NCBI GenBank assembly: GCA_020161365.1
Contig: JAIUNU010000007.1
Coordinates: 122,853-186,852, forward strand
Reading direction: 5' to 3'
Source of the DNA: Pseudomonadota bacterium
GTDB taxonomy: Bacteria; Pseudomonadota; Alphaproteobacteria; Caulobacterales; Caulobacteraceae
DNA: 64,000 bases
Shown: in pieces, positions 27,650 to 39,491 of the stretch
Layout of the letters: each line of letters begins with the position of its first letter
Numbering within the stretch: the first letter of the stretch is position 1
Position numbers and translations under genes: made by a program
Notes under the pieces: model-generated
What the model was told of the DNA's origin: nothing
Databases searched by the model: none
Seen by the model: the letters and a program-made list of their open reading frames with translations, nothing else

Positions 27650-29479
27650 TTATCGCGCGCGTTCCCGCGCGATCGGATAGAGCAGGTGGTGGTCGTCGTA
27701 GAACGGCGTGCGCTTGTAGAACCAGGCCAAGCGTGCGTCGGGATCGGCGGCGAACTTGGGCTCGGCCGCCAACTTGGCCTCGAACTCGGCCTTCAGCTTT
27801 GGATCGGCCGCCATCATCTTCTCGGCCAGGGGGGCGATGGCGTAGGGCTCGATATATTCGACGCGGCTCAGCACCTCGGGGACCATGCCCCAGGCGAACA
27901 GGCTTTCGTTCGACTGCGGCTCGAGCAGCAGAACGACAAGATCCCCCAGCGGCTGGTCGGTCGACACGCGGACCGAGCCCTTGGGGAAGGTCCAGTCGCG
28001 AATCTCGGTCGTGACCTTGTCGACACTGATCTGTACGTGGCCCTCGTTGGCGCGCGCGGCGATCTTGGGCTCGACCAGGCGGATCATCTCGACCTTCAGC
28101 GTCGTGTCGGCGGGCAGGGGTTCCACCGCCACGCCATGCAGCTTCAAGCGCTCGACGATGTCGGCTCGGTAGCTCGGCACATAATATGCGGTGGGACGCT
28201 TCAGGGTCAGCGAGGGCTTGGAGCCATAGAACGGGACGTTCCAGATCTCGGGATCCGCCTCGCCCAGCCAGCGCACTTCCTTCCGGCCCGAGGCGGGGCT
28301 GTCGTAGTACTCGTAACGGATGCCCTTGAAGGCGCGCGTGTAGGCCGGCTTGTCGTCGGACACGAAGTTGGCCGGGATCTCGGCCGGGCGCAGGCCGCTG
28401 TCGGCGACGATGGCGGCGCGCAGGTCGCCGCCCTTGTCGGCCAAGAGCTTCATCGCCGTCTCGATGAAGACATATGTGCCGAGCACCCGCTGGGCGTGGG
28501 GCTTCAGGCTATGGTTCTCGATCAGGATGGTCGGAACGTGGGCCGCCGCGCCCCAGCCGTTCGAGAAGCGTTCGCCCAGGCCCCCGTCCGAGAAGCCGGC
28601 CTTGGGATTGTGCTCGTCGATCCCGAACACCAGCTCGCCCGGGATGTGGCCCTGCGCCTCCAGGCTCTCGTTCATGACGGGCTTCAGCACCCCATCCAGC
28701 CATTTGGCGATGGCCGGCGAGCGGTTCCAGACGCCGTTCTCGCCGTTGAAGCCGTAGGTGACGTCGTACTGGTAGTCCATGCCGTCCGTCACGTGGACGT
28801 CGACATAGAGATCAGCCTTGTACTTGGCCTGCAGGCGCTTCAGCGCCTGCATCTCCGGCTGGTCCAGCTTCATGAAGTCGCGGTTGAGGTTCTGGTTGGT
28901 AGCGGTGTTGCGCCAGCCCTGGATGCGCGGCCCGCGCTGGTTGGGACGCGAATAGGCGGAGGCCCGCTCGTGGCCGTCGACCGACAGGATCGGGATGAGC
29001 ACGAGGTTGACCTTGTCCAGCAGGCCGTCCTTCCCGTGGAAGGCCATGTCCCGCAGCAGCATCATACCGGCGTCCTTGCCGTCGATCTCGCCGGGGTGGA
29101 TCCCGGCCTGGACCAGCAGCAGCGGCTTCTTGGGATCCAGCTTGTCGCCGTCCTTGGAGGCGATCACCGCGAAGATCTCGCGGCCCTGAGGCGAGACGCC
29201 GAAGTCCTCGACGCGGATCAGGGGGCTGGCCTTGTCCAGCTTCTGGAACCAGGCGCGGGTGTCTGCGTAGGTCGGCGAGAAATTGTGTTCGGCGTCGGCC
29301 TCGAACGGCGTCACCCACGGATCGGCCTTGTCGCGGATCAGCGCTTGGCTAGCGCCCTGCCAGGGCGGCGCCGGCGGTAGGAAAGCTTGGTCCCATGGGG
29401 CTTTGGAGGGCGGGGTCTGGGACATGGCGGGGGCTCCCAAGGCAAGCAGGGTTATGGCGAGAAGGGCTGTCGTGCGCAT
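27650..29479 (-). CDS. exported M14-family zinc carboxypeptidase
   Basis: About 609 residues from the ATG at 29477-29479, which begins a signal peptide (MRTTALLAITLLALG...MSQ). The M14 zinc site is seen as H and E in HPGEIDGKDAG, the substrate-binding NLNRDF, the third zinc ligand in DVHVTDG and a catalytic Glu in LIENHSLK. It is probably secreted to the periplasm or surface and clips C-terminal residues or amidated peptides. The long C-terminal part has no recognised domain. A start 14 residues upstream lacks a signal peptide. Confidence 0.9.
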   Translation of the reverse strand: MRTTALLAITLLALGAPAMSQTPPSKAPWDQAFLPPAPPWQGASQALIRDKADPWVTPFEADAEHNFSPTYADTRAWFQKLDKASPLIRVEDFGVSPQGREIFAVIASKDGDKLDPKKPLLLVQAGIHPGEIDGKDAGMMLLRDMAFHGKDGLLDKVNLVLIPILSVDGHERASAYSRPNQRGPRIQGWRNTATNQNLNRDFMKLDQPEMQALKRLQAKYKADLYVDVHVTDGMDYQYDVTYGFNGENGVWNRSPAIAKWLDGVLKPVMNESLEAQGHIPGELVFGIDEHNPKAGFSDGGLGERFSNGWGAAAHVPTILIENHSLKPHAQRVLGTYVFIETAMKLLADKGGDLRAAIVADSGLRPAEIPANFVSDDKPAYTRAFKGIRYEYYDSPASGRKEVRWLGEADPEIWNVPFYGSKPSLTLKRPTAYYVPSYRADIVERLKLHGVAVEPLPADTTLKVEMIRLVEPKIAARANEGHVQISVDKVTTEIRDWTFPKGSVRVSTDQPLGDLVVLLLEPQSNESLFAWGMVPEVLSRVEYIEPYAIAPLAEKMMAADPKLKAEFEAKLAAEPKFAADPDARLAWFYKRTPFYDDHHLLYPIARERAR

Positions 29480-29521
29480 GGAGCGAAGTCGTCGCGCCTC
29501 CCGCGTCCGATGACAACCCAC

Positions 29522-30133
29522 TTAGCCGCCGATCAGCGACCAGCCGCCTCGGCCGATCAGCGCCTCGGCCGAGCGCACGATCTGCCAGCCTTGATACGCC
29601 AGCAGGATCGCGAGGGCGATCGGCGGGACCCAGCGCCACGGCGCCAGGGCGGCTACGAGGGTGACGATCATGAAGAGGGTCGTGCCGACCCAGAAGACGG
29701 GACCCAAGTTCAGCCGAGCGATTTCACCGTTGATGCTTACCAGCCCCAGGAACACCAGCGCGATCAGCATGTTGGCCGCCAAAACGCTGAGCAGAACCAG
29801 TTTCCGGTGCGCCCAGAAGTGGTCGTCCAGGCTTTCGCCGGCCCTCAGTTCACGCGGAAAGACCTGGGTGGCGGCGACATAGAAGGTGCTTGCCACGACG
29901 AGGCCAAGGATCAGCAGGGCGTAGTTGTAGGGCGCGGGGCGGAAGATCACCCAGGCCTGGTTCCAGAAGCTGGCGATGTCGATAGCCACAAACAGAGCAA
30001 GCAGCGGCGTCAACAGGCCGAACTTCACCTGCCGACGGCCGTCCAGCAGTCGCGCGAAGCCGCCTACCAGTTCGGCGACGGAAAAGCCCAGCAAGAGCCC
30101 GTAAAAGCTGAAAAAGAATTCAAAGGCGTCCAT
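29522..30133 (-). CDS. multi-pass membrane protein of unknown function
   Basis: 203 residues with about six hydrophobic helices, starting MDAFEFFFSFYGLLLGFSVAELVGGF. A glycine-rich first helix and WNQAWVIFRP and FWAHRK loops are the only distinctive features, and I recognise no family. AGGAG lies 6 bases before the ATG. It begins 25 bases after ubiD and is probably in the same transcript. Confidence 0.75.
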   Translation of the reverse strand: MDAFEFFFSFYGLLLGFSVAELVGGFARLLDGRRQVKFGLLTPLLALFVAIDIASFWNQAWVIFRPAPYNYALLILGLVVASTFYVAATQVFPRELRAGESLDDHFWAHRKLVLLSVLAANMLIALVFLGLVSINGEIARLNLGPVFWVGTTLFMIVTLVAALAPWRWVPPIALAILLAYQGWQIVRSAEALIGRGGWSLIGG

Positions 30134-30157
30134 GAAGGCTCCTGCTGGACAGCCCAG

Positions 30158-31687
30158 TTACTTCCAGATCGGCTTACCGTCACCCGGCAGGCCGAGCCGC
30201 GCCCACTTCTCGCTGACCGCATCGACCACGGCCTGGTCCATGCGGATTTCCTCGCCCCATTCGCGCTTGGTCTCGGGCGGCCACTTGTCGGTGGCGTCGA
30301 GGCCAATCTTGGAGCCTAGGCCGCTCTCGGGCGACGCGAAGTCGAGGTAGTCGATCGGGGTGTGCTCGATCACCGTGATGTCCCGCGCCGGATCCATCTT
30401 GGTGCTGATCGCCCACATCACGTCCTTCCAGTCGCGGGCGTTGATGTCGTGGTCCACGACGATCACCCACTTGGTGTACATGAACTGGCGCAGATAGCTC
30501 CAGACGCCCAGCATGACGCGCTTGGCGTGGCCGGGATAGGCCTTCTTCATCGACACGACGGCGATGCGGTAGCTGCAGCCCTCGGGCGGCAGCCAGAAGT
30601 CGACGATCTCGGGGAACTGCTGGCGGATCAGCGGGATGAACACCTCGTTCAGCGCCTCGCCCAGCACCGAGGGCTCATCCGGCGGACGGCCGGTGAAGGT
30701 GGTCAGGTAGATCGGGTCCTTGCGCATGGTGATCGCCGTCACCTGGAAGACCGGGAACTTCTCGACGCTGTTGTAGTAGCCGGTGTGGTCGCCGTAGGGG
30801 CCCTCGTCGGCGAACTCGTCCAAGAGGACATGGCCCTCGATGACAATCTCGGCATGGGCCGGAACCATCAGCGGCACGGTCTTGGCCGGCACGAGGTCGA
30901 CCTTCGCGCCGCGCAGCAATCCGGCGAACTGGTATTCGCTGAGCGTGTCCGGGACCGGCGTGACGGCCGCCAGGATCGTGCCCGGATCCGCGCCCAGGAC
31001 GGCGCAGGCGGGCAGGGGCTCTTTGCTTCCTGCCTTCTTGTGGCGCGCGTAGTGCTGGGCGCCGCCGCGGTGGGCCAGCCAGCGCATGACGCACTTGTCC
31101 TTGGAGAGGACCTGCATTCGATAGATGCCGAGGTTGAAGTCGTCCTCGCGATCCTTGCTGGGGCCCTTCGTCACCACCAGCGGCCAGGTGATCAGAGGCG
31201 CGGGTTCGCCCGGCCAGCAGGTCTGGACTGGCAGCTTGGAGAGATCGATCTGGTCGCCGGTCAGGACGACCTCTTGCACGGGCGCCTTTTTCACCGTCCC
31301 GGGACGCATGCTCATGACCGTCTTGGCCAGGGGCAGCATGTCGATGGCGTCCTTTATGCCCTTGGGCGGCTGGGGCTGGCGCAGGAAGGCCAGCAACTCG
31401 CCGACCTCGCGCAGTTCGCCGGCGGTCTCGCGCGGCTCGCCGCCCAGGGTGACACCCATGGCCACGCGCTTGACCGTGCCGAACAGGTTTGCGAGCGCCG
31501 GCATCTGCGAGCGCGAACCGTCGGGCAGCAGGACGTGCTCGAACAGAACGGCCGGACCGCCGGTCGCCAGAAGGCGTGTCTGGATCTCGGTCATCTCCAG
31601 CACGCTCGATACGGGCTCCCTGACCCGGACCAGTTCGCCCTTGGCCTCCAGGACATCGATGAATTCGCGCAAGGATCGGTAGGCCAT
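30158..31687 (-). CDS. ubiD: UbiD family decarboxylase
   Basis: 509-residue prenylated-FMN-dependent decarboxylase, likely the 4-hydroxy-3-polyprenylbenzoate step of ubiquinone synthesis. It starts [22 protein letters not shown], typical of UbiD. It contains the catalytic E-(D/H)-E region around [20 protein letters not shown] and [20 protein letters not shown]. The flavin prenyltransferase UbiX is not adjacent. The start at 31685-31687 was chosen over an open reading frame extending ~100 residues upstream into the proB gap and opposite strand, because the extension is Arg-rich and not family-like. Confidence 0.93.
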   Translation of the reverse strand: MAYRSLREFIDVLEAKGELVRVREPVSSVLEMTEIQTRLLATGGPAVLFEHVLLPDGSRSQMPALANLFGTVKRVAMGVTLGGEPRETAGELREVGELLAFLRQPQPPKGIKDAIDMLPLAKTVMSMRPGTVKKAPVQEVVLTGDQIDLSKLPVQTCWPGEPAPLITWPLVVTKGPSKDREDDFNLGIYRMQVLSKDKCVMRWLAHRGGAQHYARHKKAGSKEPLPACAVLGADPGTILAAVTPVPDTLSEYQFAGLLRGAKVDLVPAKTVPLMVPAHAEIVIEGHVLLDEFADEGPYGDHTGYYNSVEKFPVFQVTAITMRKDPIYLTTFTGRPPDEPSVLGEALNEVFIPLIRQQFPEIVDFWLPPEGCSYRIAVVSMKKAYPGHAKRVMLGVWSYLRQFMYTKWVIVVDHDINARDWKDVMWAISTKMDPARDITVIEHTPIDYLDFASPESGLGSKIGLDATDKWPPETKREWGEEIRMDQAVVDAVSEKWARLGLPGDGKPIWK

Positions 31688-31710
31688 CGGAATGCTCGTA
31701 CTGAAAACGT

Positions 31711-35068
<3,358 letters not shown>

Positions 35069-35080
35069 GTCTCGAGGCGA

Positions 35081-35614
35081 TCAAGCCAGCCAGACCATCA
35101 TTCGTGTCGCCGCTGGTTCGCCGCGCGCGATCGAGGGCTTGTGCTCAACGACGCCCGTATACAGGAACCCCGCCTTGACCAGGACGCGCCCGGACGCCGC
35201 GTTGTCGGCGAAATGGCCTGCGGTGACGTAACGCTTGCGCCAGTGGGAGCGCGCCCAGTCCAGAGCCCCGCGCGCTGCCTCGGTCGCATAGCCGCGACCC
35301 CAATAGGGCCGGCCGATCCAGTAGCCCATCTCCACCGGTCCGTCGGGATTGGTGAACAGGCCGACGACCCCGATCAGACCTTCTTCGCCCAACTCGATGG
35401 CGAAGGTGTTGTCGCGGCGACGATCCTGGGTTCCGCACCGTGCGACGAAGTCTTCGGCATGGGCGCGGGTGTAGGGCGAGGGCATGCGCGTGGTCATGCG
35501 CGCCACGTCGTGGTCCACGCAGAAGGCCGCCACGCGCTCGATGTCGGCCATGGCCGGGACGCGCAGCGTCAACCGCTGGGTTTCAATGACGGGTCTTTCT
35601 TCGATGACGCTCAT
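35081..35614 (-). CDS. GNAT family N-acetyltransferase (RimJ/RimL-like)
   Basis: 177 residues starting MSVIEERPVIETQRLTLRVP. The GNAT core has the acetyl-CoA loop GYWIGRPYWGRGYATEAARG (motif A, about residues 97-116) and AAFCVDHDV/ASGRVLVKAGFLYTG around motif B. It is closest in layout to RimJ/RimL-type protein or small-molecule acetyltransferases, which often sit between rpmA and obgE in alphaproteobacteria. The rplU-rpmA terminator lies upstream, so it probably has its own promoter. The substrate is unknown. Confidence 0.88.
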   Translation of the reverse strand: MSVIEERPVIETQRLTLRVPAMADIERVAAFCVDHDVARMTTRMPSPYTRAHAEDFVARCGTQDRRRDNTFAIELGEEGLIGVVGLFTNPDGPVEMGYWIGRPYWGRGYATEAARGALDWARSHWRKRYVTAGHFADNAASGRVLVKAGFLYTGVVEHKPSIARGEPAATRMMVWLA

Positions 35615-35693
35615 CGGCGCCTCCCAGGATTCTCCGGCCCTCTTTGGTTCGGGACCGCGACGCCGCCATGGCGAAGCTAGTTTCGGCGGCGAG

Positions 35694-35734
35694 ACAAAAC
35701 AAAAGCGGGGAGCCCGGCGTCCGGACTCCCCGCT
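35694..35734 (-). terminator. rho-independent terminator of the rplU-rpmA operon
   Basis: AGCGGGGAG (35726-35734 on the minus strand) pairs with CTCCCCGCT (35704-35712). TTTTGTTTTGT follows on the minus strand. It lies about 60 bases after rpmA. Confidence 0.85.
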
Positions 35735-35796
35735 AGAGATCGTCTGTCCGGATCGTCTTCTTGCGAAGCACGATCCGAAGAAACCCTGGTTCGTGC

Positions 35797-36066
35797 TTAC
35801 TCAGCCGGCTGAGCGGCCGGGGTCACGGTCACGTAGGTACGGTTGTGCTTCTTGGTCACAAAGCCCACCGCGCCCTGCACGAGCGCGAAGAGGGTGTGAT
35901 CCTTGCCCATGCCCACGCCCGAACCCGGGTAGAACTTGGTGCCGCGCTGACGCACGAGGATGTTGCCGGCGAGAACCTTCTCGCCGCCGAACTTCTTCAC
36001 GCCAAGGCGCTTCGACTCTGAGTCGCGACCGTTGCTGGACGAGCCGCCTGATTTCTTGTGAGCCAT
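35797..36066 (-). CDS. rpmA: 50S ribosomal protein L27
   Basis: 89 residues with the hallmark N-terminus [24 protein letters not shown] and core [29 protein letters not shown]27 reaches into the peptidyl-transferase centre. It has no cleavable N-terminal extension, unlike Firmicute L27. It follows rplU by 30 bases in the usual rplU-rpmA operon. Confidence 0.98.
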   Translation of the reverse strand: MAHKKSGGSSSNGRDSESKRLGVKKFGGEKVLAGNILVRQRGTKFYPGSGVGMGKDHTLFALVQGAVGFVTKKHNRTYVTVTPAAQPAE

Positions 36067-36096
36067 CTTGCTCTCCTACCTTAGAAGGCGTCGCCC

Positions 36097-36612
36097 TTAG
36101 GCTTCGCCTTCCTCCGTCTTGGCGGCGGCCTTCTTAGGGGCGGCCTTCTTCTTCGGGGCGGCTTCGGCCTTGGCCGGCGCAGCTTCGACCGGAGCCGGGA
36201 TCGTCGCCGGAACGGCGGCGTCGCCGAGACCGCGAGCGCGGGCGTCGAGGATGACCTTCGGGGTCAGGTCGATCGTGCCTTCCCACTTGGCTTCCTTGCC
36301 AGCGCCGGTGACCGACGTGACGCGCACGACGGATTCGAACTGGCGGTGGCCGCGGGTGCGGCGATAGCCCTGACGGCGGATCTTCTTGAAGATCTTCACC
36401 TTCTCACCCTTGCGGGTTTCGATCAGGGTGCCGGAGACGACAGCGCCGTCCACGGTGGGGGCGCCGACCGTCACGGCCTCGCCTTCGCCAAGCATCAGGA
36501 CTTCACCGAAGGCCACGGCAGCGCCGGGTTCACCTTCGAGCTTTTCGACCACCAGCAGGTCGCCGGCTTGAACCCGGTACTGCTTGCCGCCGGTTTTGAT
36601 CACCGCGTACAT
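36097..36612 (-). CDS. rplU: 50S ribosomal protein L21 with alanine/lysine-rich C-terminal extension
   Basis: 171 residues. The first ~103 are typical L21 (MYAVIKTGGKQYRVQAGD, KVKIFKKIRRQGYRRTRGHRQ). The rest is a low-complexity Ala/Lys/Pro/Glu tail (about residues 105-171, PAKAEAAPKKKAAPKKAAAKT) absent from E. coli L21 but common in alphaproteobacteria. AAGG lies 9-10 bases before the ATG at 36610-36612. A strong promoter lies at 36690-36717. Confidence 0.97.
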   Translation of the reverse strand: MYAVIKTGGKQYRVQAGDLLVVEKLEGEPGAAVAFGEVLMLGEGEAVTVGAPTVDGAVVSGTLIETRKGEKVKIFKKIRRQGYRRTRGHRQFESVVRVTSVTGAGKEAKWEGTIDLTPKVILDARARGLGDAAVPATIPAPVEAAPAKAEAAPKKKAAPKKAAAKTEEGEA

Positions 36613-36689
36613 AGGTTAGCGCCTTAAAAACGTGCGTTCGCAAAATAGGGAACGCCCGCTCGGAAACCCGGCGGGCGAAGAGGGCGCGA

Positions 36690-36717
36690 CTTATACAGCC
36701 CGAGGGCCGGGAGTCAA
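36690..36717 (-). promoter_or_regulatory. sigma-70-type promoter for rplU-rpmA
   Basis: On the minus strand, TTGACT (36712-36717) and TATAAG (36690-36695) are separated by 16 bases, close to the housekeeping consensus. The start point would be near 36683, giving a leader of about 70 bases. The leader contains the hairpin CGCCCGC/GCGGGCG (about 36653-36680). Confidence 0.8.
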
Positions 36718-36784
36718 CGCCGTAGCGGCGGATTCAGCAAAGCCCCGCGACGAAAGCTCGCGGGACGCGCGGTAACCTCTGGTA

Positions 36785-36799
36785 TGTTACTTTATAACA
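36785..36799 (+). promoter_or_regulatory. likely Zur (zinc uptake regulator) operator
   Basis: TGTTACTTTATAACA is an inverted repeat that differs by one base from the alphaproteobacterial Zur consensus TGTTATnnnATAACA. It lies about 17 bases before the GTG start of a membrane protein gene followed by a His-rich COG0523 GTPase gene, both plausible zinc-homeostasis targets. Confidence 0.7.
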
Positions 36800-36815
36800 C
36801 GCTATATGGCCTTTC

Positions 36816-37445
36816 GTGACTTCGACCTTCTTCGCATCGATCGCCGCCACCGGCTTCGCGGTGGCCTTCCTGCACGCCGCGCTGCCGACCCACTGGCTGC
36901 CGTTCGTGCTGGTGGGCCGCGCGCAGAAATGGTCGACGGGCCGAACCCTCGGGGTGACCTTGCTGGCGGGGCTGGGGCACGTGGGTCTGACGATTGCGCT
37001 GGGCCTGGCGCTGGTGATGGCCGGCATGGCCCTGAAGCCATCCCTTGGAGGTCTTTTCCACTGGATCGTGGGCGGGTTGATGATGGCGATCGGCGTCTTC
37101 TATGTCGTGCGAGGCCGTCACAATCATGCGCTGCCCGAGGCCAGCCGCCGCGCTTATGCCTCGGATCGGGCCGCGATCGCGGCCCTGGTGACCTTGCTGA
37201 CCCTTTCGCCGTGCGAGGCGTTCCTACCTTACTATCTGGCGGGCATGGAGCACGGCTGGCAGGCCTTTCTCGTCCTGAGCGCCGTCCTGATGGCCGCCAC
37301 CGCCGCCGGCATGCTGATCTTCACCAGCCTGAGCCTCGCCGGTTTCAAGCGCCTGGGCTTGCAGTGGGTCGAACGCTACGAGGAAACCATCCTGGGCGTG
37401 GCCCTGATCCTGGTCGGTCTGGCGGTTGCTTTCCTCAAGACCTAA
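36816..37445 (+). CDS. multi-pass membrane protein, possible metal-related transporter
   Basis: 209 residues from GTG 36816 with five to six hydrophobic helices. Distinctive motifs are HAALPTHW (about residue 18), GLGHVGLT and LSPCEAFLPYYL (about residue 130), recalling the SPC..P motif of CcdA/TauE-type proteins and the H..P..H pattern of some metal transporters. I cannot name the family. The GTG sits 17 bases after a Zur-type box and only 9 bases after a possible -10 element, so the mRNA may be leaderless. A frame starting ATG 36806 is Arg-rich and rejected. Co-operon with the COG0523 gene is likely (42-base gap). Confidence 0.7.
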   Translation: MTSTFFASIAATGFAVAFLHAALPTHWLPFVLVGRAQKWSTGRTLGVTLLAGLGHVGLTIALGLALVMAGMALKPSLGGLFHWIVGGLMMAIGVFYVVRGRHNHALPEASRRAYASDRAAIAALVTLLTLSPCEAFLPYYLAGMEHGWQAFLVLSAVLMAATAAGMLIFTSLSLAGFKRLGLQWVERYEETILGVALILVGLAVAFLKT

Positions 37446-37487
37446 AGGCAGCTTTCGCTCAGCGGTCCGGGCCCCTAAATAGCGGCC

Positions 37488-38591
37488 ATGACCCAGACTG
37501 TTCCGGCCTCCGGCAAGATCCCCGTCACTGTGCTCACCGGCTATCTCGGCGCCGGCAAGACCACTTTGCTCAATCGCATCCTCACCGAGGAGCACGGCAA
37601 GCGCTACGCCGTGATCGTCAACGAGTTCGGCGAGGTCGGCATCGATAACGACCTGGTGGTCGGCGCGGACGAAGAAGTCTTCGAGATGAACAACGGCTGC
37701 GTCTGCTGCACGGTTCGCGGCGACCTGATCCGGGTTCTCCAGGGCCTGATGAAGCGCAAGGGCGGCTTCGACGCGATCATCGTCGAGACCACGGGTCTGG
37801 CCGATCCGGGCCCCGTCGCCCAGACCTTCTTCGTCGACGACGACGTCAAGGCCCGCACGGCGCTCGACTCGGTGACCGCCGTCGTTGACGCCAAGCACAT
37901 CATGCTGCGTCTGGGTGACAGCAAGGAGGCCGTCGAGCAGATCGCTTTCGCTGACCAGATCGTGCTCAACAAGACCGACCTGGTCTCGGAAGATGACCTG
38001 CGGCACGTCGAGGCGCGCATCCGCCGGATCAATCCGCTGGCGCCGATCCATCGCGCCCAGCGCTCGAACGTTCCGCTGGAAGCGATCCTGGGCAAGCACA
38101 GCTTCGACCTGGACCGCATCACCGAGCTGGAGCCGGATTTCCTCAATCCGGCCCACGGGGAGCCGGGCCACGTGCACGACGAGCACTGCGGCCACGACCA
38201 TCACCACCACCATCACGATCATGACCACGTGCATGACGAGCATTGCGGTCACGACCATCACCATCACCACGACGCCAAGAGCGACGTTCACGATGACGGC
38301 GTGAAGGGGATCTCTCTGACGCTGGACAAGCCGGTCGATGGCCAGAAGATCACCGCCTGGCTCAACGACCTGCTGGCCCGTCGCGGCCCGGACATTCTGC
38401 GCGCCAAGGGCATCATCGACGTCAAGGGCGAGAACAAGCGCCTCGTGTTCCAAGCCGTCCACATGATCCTGGAAGGCGACTTCCAGCGCGAGTGGACCGA
38501 CAAGGACAAGCGCTACAGCCGCATGGTCTTCATCGGCCGCGACCTCGACGAGGCTGAACTGCGCGCCGGGTTCGAGGCGACGGCGGCTTAA
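37488..38591 (+). CDS. COG0523 (CobW/ZNG1-type) GTPase with His-rich segment
   Basis: 367-residue G3E-family GTPase likely acting as a zinc chaperone or metallochaperone. It has Walker A ([12 protein letters not shown], residues ~14-25), the CxCC metal motif in [12 protein letters not shown] (about residue 70), [10 protein letters not shown] and the NKTDL guanine motif. A His-rich stretch with [10 protein letters not shown] repeats (about residues 225-262) is followed by the CobW C-terminal domain. It follows a Zur-type box and membrane gene, which points to zinc limitation rather than cobalamin synthesis; no cob genes are near. Confidence 0.92.
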   Translation: MTQTVPASGKIPVTVLTGYLGAGKTTLLNRILTEEHGKRYAVIVNEFGEVGIDNDLVVGADEEVFEMNNGCVCCTVRGDLIRVLQGLMKRKGGFDAIIVETTGLADPGPVAQTFFVDDDVKARTALDSVTAVVDAKHIMLRLGDSKEAVEQIAFADQIVLNKTDLVSEDDLRHVEARIRRINPLAPIHRAQRSNVPLEAILGKHSFDLDRITELEPDFLNPAHGEPGHVHDEHCGHDHHHHHHDHDHVHDEHCGHDHHHHHDAKSDVHDDGVKGISLTLDKPVDGQKITAWLNDLLARRGPDILRAKGIIDVKGENKRLVFQAVHMILEGDFQREWTDKDKRYSRMVFIGRDLDEAELRAGFEATAA

Positions 38592-38599
38592 GGGGGCTT

Positions 38600-38721
38600 T
38601 AAATCCCCCTGGCAGGGGGAAGGGGTCGCGAAACGATCGGAGGGGGAGTCCTCTTGGGTCTGGCCTCTCCTCTCCATCGCCTCTTCGAGCCGACACCTCT
38701 CCCTGGGGGAGAGGATTTCAG
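38600..38721. repeat. intergenic repeat block, GGGGA-rich inverted elements
   Basis: Two arms, TCCCCCTGGCAGGGGGA near the left and CTCTCCCTGGGGGAGAGG at the right (38699-38716), surround a short unique segment. The right end GACACCTC...GAGAGGATTTCAG matches the element at 24715-24744. Confidence 0.6.
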
Positions 38722-38729
38722 ACAAACAA

Positions 38730-38759
38730 AAAGCCCCGGAGCCTGAGCTCCGGGGCTTT
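38730..38759. terminator. bidirectional rho-independent terminator
   Basis: Perfect stem AAAGCCCCGGAGC/GCTCCGGGGCTTT with a CTGA loop. A-rich on one side and TTT on the other, it serves the COG0523 gene (+) and the ExbD gene (-), which converge here. Confidence 0.9.
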
Positions 38760-38789
38760 CGTGTTCTTGGCTGCCGCCGAGGACGATCC

Positions 38790-39239
38790 TTAGTGGATGT
38801 CCTCGTTGATGAGGCCGACCTTGAACCAGCCCGAGGTCTGCAGCTGGTTCAGCACGCCCATGAAGTCGGCGTACAGCACGTCGGCGTCGGCGCGGATCAT
38901 GATGCGCTGTTCGTCCTTGGCGCCGGCTTGGCCGGTCGCGGCGAACTTGGCGTTCAGATCATACTCGAGGTTGTCGAGGCTGCTCTGCTTGTCGGCGATG
39001 AAGATCGCGCCCGACTTTTGGATCGAGATGAAGACCGGTTCCTTCGGCTTCGGCGCGTTCGGGGGCGGCGGAACCGCCGGGGGCAGGTCGATCTTGATCG
39101 AGGTCACGGCCATCGGAACGGCGACCATGAAGATGATCAAGAGCACCAGCAGAATGTCAACGAAGGGCGTGACGTTGATTTCGGAGTTCTGGCCCAGATC
39201 GTAACGGCCACCACCGCCGCCAGCAAGTTTAGCCGCCAT
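38790..39239 (-). CDS. ExbD/TolR family protein (orphan)
   Basis: 149 residues from ATG 39237-39239; a GTG 9 bases upstream with GGGAG close by is also possible. One N-terminal helix (INVTPFVDILLVLLIIFMVAVP, with the conserved Asp) is followed by a periplasmic ExbD/TolR domain (IKIDLPPAV, ISIQKSGAIF, IMIRADADVLYADFMGVLNQLQ). Partners ExbB/TolQ and TonB are not adjacent, so it may team with proteins encoded elsewhere or with a TonB-dependent system such as the one at 49.3 kb. Confidence 0.9.
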   Translation of the reverse strand: MAAKLAGGGGGRYDLGQNSEINVTPFVDILLVLLIIFMVAVPMAVTSIKIDLPPAVPPPPNAPKPKEPVFISIQKSGAIFIADKQSSLDNLEYDLNAKFAATGQAGAKDEQRIMIRADADVLYADFMGVLNQLQTSGWFKVGLINEDIH

Positions 39240-39491
39240 AGCCTGCACTGTCTCCCAGAAGGCTGCGCGCTCCGCGCACGCCTGAAATGTCGTTACCTCG
39301 CCACGTCTGGCGCAGACGGGCGCGGAAGTAAAGCCCGACGACGCGGCGCAATAGCAACCCCCTTTTTGACTCTTTTTGGCGGAACGCCGTTCAAATGGGC
39401 GCCAGCGGGTATCGGGGTTCGCGCGACGGGCGAATGTGACGCTTTCCGAAAGAGTCTAGTCGTCGCGACCCTCCTGTCTTATCTCGCGCGC

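Noticed and set aside
36806..37648. 280-residue open frame overlapping the Zur-linked membrane protein in another frame
   Set aside because: Arg/Pro-rich with no hydrophobic helices; the GTG frame at 36816 is a coherent membrane protein.
38793..39491. Upstream in-frame extension of the WD40-like gene through the ExbD gene
   Set aside because: It runs antisense through a clear ExbD/TolR gene and has no propeller pattern.
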